A stretch of 22,579 nucleotides of DNA from Streptococcaceae bacterium. GTDB lineage: Bacteria; Bacillota; Bacilli; Lactobacillales; Streptococcaceae. The stretch lies in NCBI GenBank assembly GCA_031259195.1, contig JAIRLR010000154.1, positions 1 through 22,579 of the forward strand. The letters run 5' to 3'. The notes below the pieces were generated by a model. It made no database searches. It had not been told where the DNA came from and saw nothing but the letters and a program-made list of their open reading frames with translations. A program made the position numbers and the translations under genes. Shown piece after piece: positions 1 to 8,429 of the stretch; positions within the stretch are counted from its first letter, which is position 1; each line of letters begins with the position of its first letter.

Positions 1-117
1 TAACGATTTGTAATCAAGCAAAGCTTGAAACAAATTCGTAAGAACCCGACAGGTTTTTTGACGAAATATCAGGGAAAAAGAAACGCAATTTTCATGGTTC
101 TAGTTTCGCAAGAGGTC
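1..117. repeat. Partial MITE-like repeat (copy A), left end outside window
   Basis: Bases 1-60 form the same block as 9292-9350, starting TAACGATTTGTAATCAAGC and running to a CCGACAGGTTTTTT tract. The block can fold into a hairpin (CAAGC-AAA-GCTTG, extended by CGATTTGT/ACAAATTCG). The right end reads CTAGTTTCGCAAGAGGTC followed by TAA, and is the reverse complement of the left end of copy C at 1997. No ORF is present. The copy ends 28 bases before the rplJ start, where the L10 leader would normally lie. Confidence 0.75.
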
Positions 118-145
118 TAATGAAAAATATGGAGGTGAAATTATA

Positions 146-646
146 ATGAATGAAGAGACAATTGCTAAAAAGGCGGCTTTAGTTGATGAAGTGTCTGAAA
201 AGTTTAATCATGCCGTTTCAGCTGTGGTAGTTGACTATCGCGGATTGACAGTAGAAGAAGTTACCAACTTGCGTAAGCAATTGCGAAAGGCTGGCGTTGA
301 AATGAAGGTTATTAAGAATTCTATTCTGACTCGAGCAGCGCAAAAAGCTGGACTAGAAGGTTTGGAAGGCGTTTTTAAAGGACCGACTGCTATTGCTTTT
401 TCAAATGAAGATGTGGTGGCTCCTGCCAAAATTATGGCTGACTTTGCCAAAGAAGCAGAAGCTTTAGAAATTAAAGGTGGCGTAATCGAAGGCAAAGCTT
501 TTGATGTGGCCGAGATTATGGCTTTAGCAAAACTACCAAATCGTAAAGGATTGCTCTCGATGTTGCTTTCTGTCCTACAAGCGCCAGTTCGTAATGTAGC
601 ATATGCAATAAATGCAGTAGCCGAAACAAAAGAAGGCGCAGCTTAA
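146..646 (+). CDS. rplJ: 50S ribosomal protein L10
   Basis: L10 binds 23S rRNA at the base of the ribosomal stalk and carries the L7/L12 dimers on its C-terminal helix. The 166-residue product has the family layout: an N-terminal globular part with [20 protein letters not shown] (about residues 30-49) and [11 protein letters not shown], a KGPTAIAF strand, and a C-terminal helical tail for L12 binding. The ATG at 146 follows a strong GGAGGTGAAAT site. rplL follows 42 bases later, the conserved rplJ-rplL order. In Bacilli L10-L12 normally autoregulates through a leader of about 150 nt. Here a repeat ends 28 bases upstream of the start, so that leader is displaced upstream or lost. Confidence 0.97.
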   Translation: MNEETIAKKAALVDEVSEKFNHAVSAVVVDYRGLTVEEVTNLRKQLRKAGVEMKVIKNSILTRAAQKAGLEGLEGVFKGPTAIAFSNEDVVAPAKIMADFAKEAEALEIKGGVIEGKAFDVAEIMALAKLPNRKGLLSMLLSVLQAPVRNVAYAINAVAETKEGAA

Positions 647-688
647 AAGTGAGTTTAGCTGCATAATAAAAAATTGGAGGATTTAATA

Positions 689-1060
689 ATGGCATTAAAT
701 ATTGAAGATATAATTGCTGAAATCGAAAAAGCAACTATTTTAGAGTTAAATGACTTAGTAAAAGCGATTGAAGAAAAGTTCGGTGTATCTGCTGCAGCTC
801 CTGTAGCAGTGGCAGCAGTAGGAGATACTGGTGGTGGCGCTGATGAGCAAACTGAGTTTACTGTTGAGTTAACAACTGTTGGTGATGGAAAAATTAAGGT
901 GATTAAAGCCGTTCGTGAAGCAACAAATCTTGGCTTGAAAGAAGCAAAAGAGTTAGTTGATGGAGCACCTTCAGCTATTAAAGAAAACATCTCTAAAGAA
1001 GAAGCAGAAGCTCTGAAAGCATCTTTAGAAGAAATTGGAGCAACTGTAACACTTAAGTAA
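689..1060 (+). CDS. rplL: 50S ribosomal protein L7/L12
   Basis: Stalk protein that recruits the translational GTPases. I chose the ATG at 689, preceded by GGAGG with good spacing. A TTG at 674 in the same frame lies before that site and would add five residues not typical of the family. The product is 123 residues. The N-terminal dimerisation part ([20 protein letters not shown]) is followed by a flexible Ala/Gly/Val-rich hinge (about residues 36-55) and the C-terminal domain with [20 protein letters not shown] and [11 protein letters not shown], the factor-binding surface. It is the second gene of the rplJL operon. No clear intrinsic terminator lies between its stop and the repeat starting at 1079; the repeat's end-to-end inverted repeat might serve instead (inference). 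Confidence 0.97.
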   Translation: MALNIEDIIAEIEKATILELNDLVKAIEEKFGVSAAAPVAVAAVGDTGGGADEQTEFTVELTTVGDGKIKVIKAVREATNLGLKEAKELVDGAPSAIKENISKEEAEALKASLEEIGATVTLK

Positions 1061-1078
1061 AGTAAATAGCATGTCTAA

Positions 1079-1305
1079 GAACCTGTTAACTTGTCTGCGT
1101 AATCGCGACTTTTTTGGTAATTTTTTGCTTTTCTTCGTTAAAAAGCCTCGATTTAGCACCAACGCTTCGCTAACCTGCGTTTTTTTCCTAGAAACGCGTA
1201 AAAATTTCTCAAAAAAACCTGGCAGGTTTACAAGTTGTTTTGAGCTTAATTGATTACAAACTTGGTAAACGCAATTCATCGATAGAGAGACAAGTTAACA
1301 GGTTC
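1079..1305. repeat. MITE-like inverted-repeat element (copy B), 227 bp
   Basis: Ends are GAACCTGTTAACTTGTCT and its complement AGACAAGTTAACAGGTTC, flanked on both sides by TAA (1076-1078 and 1306-1308), a probable 3-bp target duplication. The reverse complement aligns along most of its length with copy F (9188-9411), including the ACGCGTTTCTAGG and AAATCGAGGC blocks. No supported ORF: open frames on both strands inside it have no RBS and recur only as repeat sequence. It separates rplL from the VanZ-family gene. Confidence 0.85.
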
Positions 1306-1366
1306 TAATATGTAGGTTAGCTTCGTAGCATGCAAAAAGTTACATATTTATGAAAGGAAATTTTTC

Positions 1367-1993
1367 ATGATGCAAAGTTTGATGGATGTCGTAGAAGAAC
1401 TATTAGCGACCATTTTATTTAAAAAATCTCTTTTAGTAGCGATATTGGTAATTTTGGTTTACGTTTTTTGGAAGAGAAGAAAAGATCCTGTTCTTTTATT
1501 GAAGTACTTAGTTTGCATCACTTCTTGGTGCGTTTTCATTTTCACCTCTCTTGCTTTAGTGGGTTTTCCACCATTATCAGAGCTAAAAAGATATTCAAAA
1601 ATTGGCGTAGGCCTTTTTCATCCAGATATTTCGCTTATTCATGGAATTATAAAAGATGATATCTTAAATATAATTTTTTTTGTACCTTTAGGCTTTTTGC
1701 TGCCATTATTCTGGCAAGGTTATAGAGATATTAAAAAAACGGCGTTATTCAGTTTTTGTTTCTCGTTGTTTTTAGAAATTTCTCAGCTATTTAATCTCTA
1801 TAGATGGTCGGAAGTGAATGATATCATTATGAATACGCTTGGCGGAGTAATTGGCTGGTATTGCTTTTCTTGGCTAAGTAAAAAAATAATCGATCATTTT
1901 CTGGTCGTGGAAAATGAAAATCTTAGCGAACCGATTGTTTTTACGCTGGTTTGCATTGTTTTGGAATTTTTACTAGATGCACCATTGTTTTAA
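1367..1993 (+). CDS. VanZ-family integral membrane protein
   Basis: A 208-residue hydrophobic protein with about six predicted membrane segments (roughly residues 16-34, 43-66, 97-115, 121-137, 150-168, 185-204). It carries the VanZ signature: NIIFFVPLGFLLPLFW, then FSLFLEISQLFNLYRWSEVNDIIMN cut by a helix turn, then TLGGVIGWYCF. VanZ of enterococci gives low-level teicoplanin resistance, but most chromosomal relatives have no known role, so no resistance is claimed. Start: ATG at 1367 (a second ATG at 1370) behind AAAGGA. It stands alone between repeat copies B and C, and its stop is only 3 bases from copy C. The expression signal must lie in the 60 bases before it or inside copy B. Confidence 0.85.
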   Translation: MMQSLMDVVEELLATILFKKSLLVAILVILVYVFWKRRKDPVLLLKYLVCITSWCVFIFTSLALVGFPPLSELKRYSKIGVGLFHPDISLIHGIIKDDILNIIFFVPLGFLLPLFWQGYRDIKKTALFSFCFSLFLEISQLFNLYRWSEVNDIIMNTLGGVIGWYCFSWLSKKIIDHFLVVENENLSEPIVFTLVCIVLEFLLDAPLF

Positions 1994-1996
1994 ATA

Positions 1997-2181
1997 GACC
2001 TCTTGCGAAACTAGGACATGATTAAAAATTGTGTTCAATTTTTTCCTTAAGATCAAGGAAAAAAACTTAAAAGTACGCGCTGCTTTGCGAGGCTTTCGTT
2101 CTAACGATTTGTAATCAAGCAAAGCTTGATTACAAACTTGGTAAACGCAATTCATCAATAGACAGACAAGTTAACAGGTTC
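1997..2181. repeat. Chimeric MITE-like repeat (copy C), two different ends
   Basis: The left end GACCTCTTGCGAAACTAG matches the inverted right end of copy A, while the right end is the AGACAAGTTAACAGGTTC type of copies B and F. The interior holds a perfect hairpin, TTTGTAATCAAGC-AAA-GCTTGATTACAAA (2108-2136), found in imperfect form in copies A and F. The right flank TAA runs directly into the truB ribosome binding site (TAAGGAG), so this copy abuts truB's translation signal. Confidence 0.8.
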
Positions 2182-2196
2182 TAAGGAGAAGAAGAG

Positions 2197-3120
2197 TTGG
2201 ATGGAATTTTAGCGCTTTGGAAAGAAAAGGGTGTAACCAGTCATGACTGTGTTTTTCGTTTGCGAAAGATTTTACAGACAAAGAAGATTGGCCATGGAGG
2301 AACGCTTGATCCTGATGTGGAAGGAATTTTGCCGATTTGCATTGGCAAGGGGACGAAAGTGATCGAGTATTTGATAAATGCCGGCAAGACTTATGAAGGA
2401 GAAGTGACGCTTGGTTTTGCTACGACAACTGAAGATGCAAGTGGTGCGCTCGTGGCTGAAAATCGTTTGCTGTATCCTGTAACAAATCAAGAGATCGATC
2501 ACGCGATGCAGTTTTTTATTGGTGAAATAACGCAAACTCCGCCGATGTATTCAGCGGTTAAAGTAAATGGAAAGCGTTTGTATGAATACGCACGTGCAAA
2601 TTTAAGTGTTGAGCGTCCAAAGCGCAAAGTTAAAATTTATTCTTTTGAGCGAATTTCTGATTCAGTATTTGATAAGCAAAAAGAGGTACAATCTTTTAGA
2701 TTTCGAATAGAGTGTGGTAAAGGTGTTTATATTAGAACGCTGGCAGTTGCTTTAGGTGAAAAGCTCGGGTTTAAAGCGCATATGTCTGCTTTGACCAGGA
2801 CAAAAGCAGCGGGCTTAAATTATTATGAAGCGCATACTTTAAATGAAGTTGAAGAGGCTATGAAAGCTGGAGTTTTAGCTGAATTTCTTTTTCCAATTGA
2901 GATTGGCGTAGCTAAGTTTCCGCGAGTTGATTTAACGGCTGCTTTATATCAAAAAGTTAAAAACGGCGTGCGTTTAACTTATAAAGAATTAGATCTGAAA
3001 TCTAGTCCAACGTCTTTGCTAGCTTTATTTTATAAGGAAAAGGTTGTGGCTTTGTATCAAAATCATCCTGAGAAGCAAGGAATTATTAAACCTCGTAAAG
3101 TGATAAATCAAGGAGAATAA
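2197..3120 (+). CDS. truB: tRNA pseudouridine(55) synthase TruB
   Basis: Makes pseudouridine 55 in the T-loop of tRNAs. The 307-residue protein shows the family core: IGHGGTLDPDVEGILPICIGKGTK with the catalytic Asp38, then YEGEVTLGFATTTEDASG, PPMYSAVKVNGKRLYEYAR (about 115-133) and RIECGKGVYIRTLAVALGE (about 169-187), ending in a short C-terminal extension. The start is a TTG at 2197 giving MDGILALWKEKGVTSHD, the usual N-terminus. Its RBS AAGGAG (2183-2188) is fused to the end of repeat copy C. ribF starts four bases after the stop; truB-ribF is the classic gene pair in Bacilli. Confidence 0.96.
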   Translation: MDGILALWKEKGVTSHDCVFRLRKILQTKKIGHGGTLDPDVEGILPICIGKGTKVIEYLINAGKTYEGEVTLGFATTTEDASGALVAENRLLYPVTNQEIDHAMQFFIGEITQTPPMYSAVKVNGKRLYEYARANLSVERPKRKVKIYSFERISDSVFDKQKEVQSFRFRIECGKGVYIRTLAVALGEKLGFKAHMSALTRTKAAGLNYYEAHTLNEVEEAMKAGVLAEFLFPIEIGVAKFPRVDLTAALYQKVKNGVRLTYKELDLKSSPTSLLALFYKEKVVALYQNHPEKQGIIKPRKVINQGE

Positions 3121-3124
3121 ATAT

Positions 3125-4069
3125 ATGCAAGAAATTCATTTGCATCATCCGTATTTACCAGAGCAAATTCCCCAAAAGGGCGTAGTGCTTGTGCTAGGTT
3201 ATTTTGATGGTGTTCATCGTGCTCATCAGCAAGTGATTAGACAAGGGCGAAAAATCGCGGATCGTAAAGGATTAAAGCTAGCTTTGATGACCTTTGATAA
3301 GCAACCTTTACTTGTGTTTAAAAAGTTTGATGCCGGGATGCTGACAAGTTTGAGTTCACCAGATTTAAAGTGCGATTGGATGGCAAAGTTGGGAGTGGAT
3401 TATTATTATGTTGTGGACTTTACTTCATTGTTTGCTTCGTTGCCTCCGCAAGAGTTTGTCGAGCAATATATGGTGGGGTTGAATGCTAAGGTTGTTGTGG
3501 CAGGCTTTGATTACACTTATGGACCGAAAAATATCGCAAATTTATCACTTCTGCCCAAGTATGCTAGAGAGCGTTTTACAATTGAGGCAGTGCCTGAGTG
3601 CAAGGTGCAAGAGAGGAAGGTTAGTTCTACATGGATTCGTGATTTGCTTAGCCAAGGAAATATTGAGCAAGCAAATCAGCTGTTGGGATACTTTTATGTC
3701 ACAGAAGGCGTGGTTGTGCGCGGAGATAGTAGAGGGCGTACTTTGGATTTTCCAACGGCCAATATTGAAGTGAGCGAAAATGTCTATCTGCCAGGAGTCG
3801 GTGTGTATGTAAATGACATCGAAGTGTCGGGCATGAAATATCGCGCGATGGGTTCAGTTGGATATAATGAAACTTTTGGTAAGGGTAAACGTTTAACTGT
3901 TGAGCTTAATATCTTTAATTTTGATCAGCAAATTCATGGAGAGAAAGTTAAGATTTATTGGCTGAAATACTTGCGTGCACAGAAAAAATTTACAAGTGCG
4001 AAAGATCTAGTTCAGCAGCTTAATAAAGACAAAAAGGTTAGTATCGCTTTTCAAGCTAGTCAACTATAA
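3125..4069 (+). CDS. ribF: Bifunctional riboflavin kinase / FAD synthetase
   Basis: Converts riboflavin to FMN and FMN to FAD in the cytoplasm. The 314-residue protein has both domains. The N-terminal nucleotidyltransferase has LGYFDGVHRAHQQVI (about residues 25-39), a VHRAH form of the HxGH motif, then FDYTYG and the SSTWIRDLL motif. The C-terminal riboflavin kinase has GDSRGRTLDFPTANIE (about 200-215), MGSVGYNETFG, and VELNIFNFDQQIHGEKVKI with the catalytic Glu. The RBS AGGAGA lies in the end of truB, four bases separate the genes, and they are surely co-transcribed. Repeat copy D begins 12 bases after the stop. Confidence 0.96.
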   Translation: MQEIHLHHPYLPEQIPQKGVVLVLGYFDGVHRAHQQVIRQGRKIADRKGLKLALMTFDKQPLLVFKKFDAGMLTSLSSPDLKCDWMAKLGVDYYYVVDFTSLFASLPPQEFVEQYMVGLNAKVVVAGFDYTYGPKNIANLSLLPKYARERFTIEAVPECKVQERKVSSTWIRDLLSQGNIEQANQLLGYFYVTEGVVVRGDSRGRTLDFPTANIEVSENVYLPGVGVYVNDIEVSGMKYRAMGSVGYNETFGKGKRLTVELNIFNFDQQIHGEKVKIYWLKYLRAQKKFTSAKDLVQQLNKDKKVSIAFQASQL

Positions 4070-4081
4070 TAAAGCGCGTTA

Positions 4082-4240
4082 GAACTTATCTATCATTTTT
4101 CAGTGGATGAAATTTTTGAATAATTTTGTGCAATTTTAGGCAAAAAACGTAGGTTTGGTGGTTCCAAATCGAGGCTTTTTAACGACAAAGTGCAAAAAAT
4201 TATCAAAAATTTTCGCCGCTAAAAGATGATAGATAGGTTC
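4082..4240. repeat. MITE-like repeat (copy D), variant ends, 159 bp
   Basis: Ends are GAACTTATCTATCATTTTT and AAAAGATGATAGATAGGTTC, an inverted repeat that keeps the outer GAAC/GTTC but replaces the CTGTTAACTTGTC part of other copies. The flanks are TTA and TAG. The interior shares the AAATCGAGGCTTTTTAACGA and TGCAAAAAATTA blocks with copies B and F, so it belongs to the same family. It lies between ribF and tkt. Confidence 0.8.
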
Positions 4241-4265
4241 TAGTAAAGATGAGGAGATGAATTTA

Positions 4266-6260
4266 TTGTTTGATAAAATTGATCAATTAGCGGTAAATAC
4301 CATTCGTACTTTATCGATAGATATGGTGCAAAAAGCAAACTCAGGGCATCCGGGTTTGCCAATGGGGGCTTCCCCGGCAGCTTATACTTTGTGGTCACGT
4401 CATTTAAAAATTAATCCAGCAACAGCAAGAAATTGGAGTAATCGCGATCGCTTTGTGCTCTCAGCTGGACATGGTTCGGCAATGCTTTATAGTCTGCTAC
4501 ATTTAGCAGGGTTTAAGGTATCAATTGATGATTTAAAACAATTTAGACAATGGAATTCCAAAACGCCAGGACATCCAGAAGTTGATCATACCGATGGCGT
4601 AGAAGCAACAACAGGCCCTCTTGGTCAAGGGATGGCGATGGCGATAGGAATGGCAATGGCAGAGGCACATTTAGCAGCAACGTATAATAAACCTGATTTT
4701 AAAATCATGGATCATTATACCTATACATTGGTTGGTGATGGGGACTTGATGGAAGGGGTTTCTCAAGAAGCCGCTTCTCTTGCTGGGCATTTAAAACTGG
4801 GCAAAATGATTGCTTTGTATGATGCAAATGATATTTCTTTAGATGGGCCAACTTCTAAGTCATTTACCGAAAATGTTGGTGAGCGCTTTAAAGCGTATGG
4901 CTGGCAGCATATCCTTGTTGAAGATGGCAATGACTTAGAAGTGATTTCAAAGGCGATTGCTTTGGCAAAAGAGACTCTTGATAGACCAACTTTAATCGAA
5001 ATAAAAACGATTATTGGTTTTGGCGCTCCTAAGCAAGGAACATCTAGTGTACATGGCGCACCACTAGGAAAAGATGGTATGATAGAAGCAAAGAAAGTTT
5101 ATGGTTGGACATATCCTGATTTTACGGTACCAGAAGAAGTGGCATCTCGTTTTAAAGAGAGCGTTTTTGATAAGGGTGCAAAGGAAGAAAAAGCGTGGAA
5201 TACTTTATTTGTAGAGTATAAAAAAGCATATCCACAGCTAGCTGAGCAGTATGAAAAAGCTTTTGCCAAGGAGTTGCCAGAAGGCTGGCAAAATAATCTG
5301 CCAAGTTATAAAGTGGGAGTGTGCGCTGCTAGTCGCGTAACTTCAAAAGAAATGCTTCAAGTAATTTCAAAAATTTTGCCGCCTTTTTGGGGTGGCTCAG
5401 CTGACCTTTCAGCATCAAATAATACAATGGTGGCAGCGGAGACAGATTTTGAATCAAATAATTATAAGGGGCACAATATTTGGTTTGGTGTACGTGAGTT
5501 TGCAATGGCAGCAGCGATGAATGGAATTGCTTTGCATGGGGGAACGTTAGTTTATGGTGGCACATTCTTTGTTTTTTCAAACTACTTATTACCAGCAATT
5601 CGCTTAGCGGCGATGCAAAAATTACCCGTAATTTATGTGTTAACACATGACTCGGTAGCAGTCGGCGAAGATGGTCCAACACATGAGCCGATTGAGCAGC
5701 TGGCAAGTTTGCGCTCAATGCCGAATTTATCTGTGATTCGTCCAGCTGATGGCAATGAGGTCGCTGCAGCTTGGGAGTTAGCGGTTAAGTCTAAGACAAA
5801 ACCCACGGCTCTGATTTTAAGCAGGCAAAATTTACCAGTGCTTGATGGGACTAAAGAAAAGGCAAGAAAATTTGTTGCAAAAGGGGCTTATGTAATTTCA
5901 CCTGCCCAAAAGGAAGTCCCAGATGGCATCTTGCTTGCAAGTGGCTCGGAAGTAAACTTGGCAATCTTAGCGCAAAAAGCATTGCAAGCCAAAGGACAAG
6001 ATATATCAGTAGTGTCGATGCCAAGTATGGATTTATTTGACGCTCAGTCTGATAAGTATAAAGCTTCCGTTTTGCCAAAAAAAGTGCACAAGCGTGTAGC
6101 GATTGAAGCGGGCGCAAGCTTTGGCTGGGCGAAGTATTTTGGTTTAGATGGCGCAAGTGTTACTTTAGATCATTTTGGTGCCAGTGCTCCGGGTGAAGTT
6201 ATTTTTGAAAAATTTGGTTTTACCGTTGAAAAGATTGTGCAAATATTTGAGCAGTTATAA
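4266..6260 (+). CDS. tkt: Transketolase
   Basis: Thiamine-diphosphate enzyme of the non-oxidative pentose phosphate pathway. All three domains are present: the N-terminal ThDP-binding part with [22 protein letters not shown] and the VGDGDLMEG motif (about residue 155), the pyrimidine domain with [19 protein letters not shown] and [20 protein letters not shown], and the C-terminal domain with [13 protein letters not shown]. An ATG at 4257 directly touches the GAGGAG site, leaving no spacing. The TTG at 4266 ([19 protein letters not shown]) has about nine bases of spacing and gives the usual N-terminus of lactic acid bacterial transketolases, so I prefer it (664 residues). Repeat copy D lies just upstream, so the promoter must be in or before it. 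rpoY follows after 19 bases. Confidence 0.96.
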   Translation: MFDKIDQLAVNTIRTLSIDMVQKANSGHPGLPMGASPAAYTLWSRHLKINPATARNWSNRDRFVLSAGHGSAMLYSLLHLAGFKVSIDDLKQFRQWNSKTPGHPEVDHTDGVEATTGPLGQGMAMAIGMAMAEAHLAATYNKPDFKIMDHYTYTLVGDGDLMEGVSQEAASLAGHLKLGKMIALYDANDISLDGPTSKSFTENVGERFKAYGWQHILVEDGNDLEVISKAIALAKETLDRPTLIEIKTIIGFGAPKQGTSSVHGAPLGKDGMIEAKKVYGWTYPDFTVPEEVASRFKESVFDKGAKEEKAWNTLFVEYKKAYPQLAEQYEKAFAKELPEGWQNNLPSYKVGVCAASRVTSKEMLQVISKILPPFWGGSADLSASNNTMVAAETDFESNNYKGHNIWFGVREFAMAAAMNGIALHGGTLVYGGTFFVFSNYLLPAIRLAAMQKLPVIYVLTHDSVAVGEDGPTHEPIEQLASLRSMPNLSVIRPADGNEVAAAWELAVKSKTKPTALILSRQNLPVLDGTKEKARKFVAKGAYVISPAQKEVPDGILLASGSEVNLAILAQKALQAKGQDISVVSMPSMDLFDAQSDKYKASVLPKKVHKRVAIEAGASFGWAKYFGLDGASVTLDHFGASAPGEVIFEKFGFTVEKIVQIFEQL

Positions 6261-6279
6261 AAAAGGAGATTTATTAATA

Positions 6280-6492
6280 ATGCTTTTTAAAGTGTATTAT
6301 CAAGAGGATCGGACTCGTAATCCTAAACGTGAAAAAACACGTTCACTTTATATCAAAGCCGATTCCAAAGTGGATGTCATCGAGCGTATAGAAAAAAATA
6401 CAGCATATAATATTGAGTATATAACGGTTTTAGAAGGAAAATACCTGACTTACGAAAGAGAATATGCTGATTTTAAATTGGTGGAGTACTAA
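6280..6492 (+). CDS. rpoY: RNA polymerase epsilon subunit (RpoY)
   Basis: Small auxiliary RNA polymerase subunit found in Bacilli. The frame is open from 6175 inside tkt, but the real start is the ATG at 6280, behind AAAAAGGAG with normal spacing. This gives 70 residues starting MLFKVYYQEDRTRNPKREKT, with SLYIKADSKVDVIERIEKNT and a C-terminal YLTYEREYADFKLVEY; length and sequence match the family. Only two bases separate it from rnjA, and rpoY-rnjA is the conserved order in Bacilli. Confidence 0.96.
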   Translation: MLFKVYYQEDRTRNPKREKTRSLYIKADSKVDVIERIEKNTAYNIEYITVLEGKYLTYEREYADFKLVEY

Positions 6493-6494
6493 AG

Positions 6495-8180
6495 ATGGGT
6501 TTGAATATAAAAAATAATGAAGTAGCGGTTTTTGCTCTGGGTGGATTAGGCGAAATTGGAAAGAATATGTATGGTATCCAGTTTCAAGATGAGATTATTT
6601 TGGTAGACTCAGGGATTAAATTTCCAGAAGATGATTTGCTAGGGATTGATTATGTCATTCCTGATTATAGTTATGTTGTCAACAATGCAAGCAAAGTCAA
6701 AGCTTTAGTGATCACACATGGGCATGAAGATCATATTGGTGGAGTGCCGTTTTTATTAAAACAGGCAAATATTCCTATTTATGCGGGAGCTTTTTCGCTA
6801 GCTTTGATTCGAAATAAGCTAGATGAGCATGGTTTATTGCGCGATGCAGAGTTACATGAAATTAACGCTGATAGTACTTTGCCATTTCGCAAAACTTATG
6901 TAAGTTTTTTTCGGGTATCACATAGTATTCCCAATCCACTAGGAGTGGTTATAAAAACTCCTCCGGGAAATATTGTTTGTACAGGAGATTTTAAGTTTGA
7001 TTTCACTCCTGTTGATGAGCCTGCGGATTTGCATAAAATGGCACGTATTGGAGAGGAAGGCGTTTTATGTTTGCTTTCTGACTCAACTAATGCACAGATT
7101 CCTACTTTTACCAAATCAGAAAAAATTATTGGTAAATCGATTATGCGTATTTTTGAGAAGATTAAAGGACGGATTATTTTTGCTTCTTTTGCTTCTAATA
7201 TTTTTCGTTTGCAGCAAGCAGTCGAAGCTGCAGCTAAAACGGGACGCAAGGTTGCTATTTTTGGCCGTTCAATGGAAAATGCGATCGAAAAGGGCTTGGA
7301 GCTTGGCTATATTAATGTGCCAAAGAATATTTTTATTGATCATTCTGATATTAGAGCGCTGCCTTCAAGTAAGGTTATGATCTTATGTACAGGCTCTCAG
7401 GGAGAGCCGATGGCGGCACTGTCGCGGATCGCTAATGGAACACATCGTCAGATTACTCTGCAGCCAGATGATACGGTGATTTTTTCTAGTTCACCCATTC
7501 CTGGCAATACCACTTCTGTTAATAATTTGATTAACCTCTTATCAGAGGCAGGAGTTAATGTTATTCACGGGAAAATCAATAACATCCACGCTTCTGGACA
7601 TGGCGGGCAAGAAGAGCAAAAGTTAATGTTAAGTTTGCTTAAACCAAAGTTTTTCATGCCCGTGCATGGAGAATATCGGATGTTAAAAATTCATGCTGAC
7701 TTAGCTCAGGATCTAGGCACTCCTGCGGATAATTGTTTTATTATGAAAAATGGTGATGTCTTAGCTATGACATATGATACGGCGCGGATAGTAGGTCGCT
7801 TTTCAGCAATGGATGTGTATGTGGATGGCTCAGGTGTTGGTGATATTGGCAATATGGTGTTGCGTGATCGTCGTCTTCTTTCAGAAGAGGGTTTAATTTT
7901 AGCTACGGGAACAGTTGATATTAAGAAAAAACGAGTTTTATCTGGACCTGATGTTCTCAGTCGCGGATTTATTTACATGCGTGAGTCAGAGGATATACTT
8001 GGTGAAGCTCAAAGCGTCTTATTTCACGCTCTTCGTGAAGCGCTATATAGCGATGAGTGCACAATTCAAAAAATGCGTAAAGCAATGACGGATGCTTTAC
8101 AGCCATTTTTATTTGAACGAACTGAACGTCACCCGATGATTGTGCCGATGGTTTTAACGCCGGATGAAAAACGAGCGTAA
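6495..8180 (+). CDS. rnjA: Ribonuclease J1
   Basis: Metallo-beta-lactamase/beta-CASP nuclease with 5'-3' exonuclease and endonuclease activity in mRNA decay and rRNA maturation. The 561-residue protein has the metal motif THGHEDHIGG (His75, His77, Asp79, His80), FRVSHSIPNPLG, and CTGDFKFDFTP with the metal-binding Asp. The beta-CASP part follows (DSTNAQIPTFTKSEKIIG, FASFASNIFRLQQ, FGRSMENA, LCTGSQGEPMAALSRIA), then IHASGHGG and PVHGEYRML, and a C-terminal domain with an RGFIYMRES segment. Start ATG at 6495; the GGTGGAG ribosome site lies inside the end of rpoY. No strong terminator is visible after the stop, only a weak inverted stretch around 8185-8213. Confidence 0.97.
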   Translation: MGLNIKNNEVAVFALGGLGEIGKNMYGIQFQDEIILVDSGIKFPEDDLLGIDYVIPDYSYVVNNASKVKALVITHGHEDHIGGVPFLLKQANIPIYAGAFSLALIRNKLDEHGLLRDAELHEINADSTLPFRKTYVSFFRVSHSIPNPLGVVIKTPPGNIVCTGDFKFDFTPVDEPADLHKMARIGEEGVLCLLSDSTNAQIPTFTKSEKIIGKSIMRIFEKIKGRIIFASFASNIFRLQQAVEAAAKTGRKVAIFGRSMENAIEKGLELGYINVPKNIFIDHSDIRALPSSKVMILCTGSQGEPMAALSRIANGTHRQITLQPDDTVIFSSSPIPGNTTSVNNLINLLSEAGVNVIHGKINNIHASGHGGQEEQKLMLSLLKPKFFMPVHGEYRMLKIHADLAQDLGTPADNCFIMKNGDVLAMTYDTARIVGRFSAMDVYVDGSGVGDIGNMVLRDRRLLSEEGLILATGTVDIKKKRVLSGPDVLSRGFIYMRESEDILGEAQSVLFHALREALYSDECTIQKMRKAMTDALQPFLFERTERHPMIVPMVLTPDEKRA

Positions 8181-8242
8181 GTAAATTTTCAAACATTTGT
8201 ACTTAGTTTACGAGAAATTTTAATAAATAAGGGGGATAAAAA

Positions 8243-8278
8243 ATGGATTCAGCAGATTTTTATAATAGAACTCTTTAA
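8243..8278 (+). other. Truncated mini-ORF with strong RBS, cut by repeat E
   Basis: AAGGGGG (8229-8235) precedes an ATG at 8243 encoding MDSADFYNRTL and a stop, and the last four codons already lie in or at the edge of repeat copy E. The good ribosome site suggests the start of a gene interrupted by the repeat. It might be the lost N-terminus of the transposase remnant downstream, but eleven codons are too few to decide. Confidence 0.35.
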
Positions 8279-8429
8279 GAAACTAGGGTATAATGAGAAT
8301 TCGCTTTAATTTTTTTTTAAGACGAGAAAAAAAACGTAAAAACCTGTCGGGTTGCTATCAGCTTGCCCAAGCTTTTTGGATGCAAGTTGTGCAACGGGAT
8401 TCATTTCACTAGAGATCGTTAACAGGTTC
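8268..8429. repeat. MITE-like repeat (copy E), 162 bp, chimeric ends
   Basis: The left end TAGAACTCTTTAAGAAACTAGGG aligns with the left end of copy C (TAGACCTCTTGCGAAACTAGGAC), and the next 50 bases also align (TTTAAGA and a GAAAAAAAACGTAAAA block). The right end GATCGTTAACAGGTTC is the common type and equals the right end of copy F. The right border lies directly at the reading frame of the transposase remnant. The segment GGGTATAATG near 8287 resembles an extended -10 box and might drive outward transcription (inference). Confidence 0.7.

Noticed and set aside
1025-1279. Open frames on both strands inside repeat B
   Set aside because: They consist of repeat sequence without an RBS, and similar fragments recur at other copies (for example 1973-2158). 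No protein features.
1367-1993. Glycopeptide resistance gene vanZ
   Set aside because: Only the VanZ family fold is supported; no van cluster is nearby and most relatives have no resistance role.
5329-5718. 129-residue minus-strand ORF inside tkt
   Set aside because: Antisense shadow of transketolase; no RBS or domain, and the sense strand is clearly coding.
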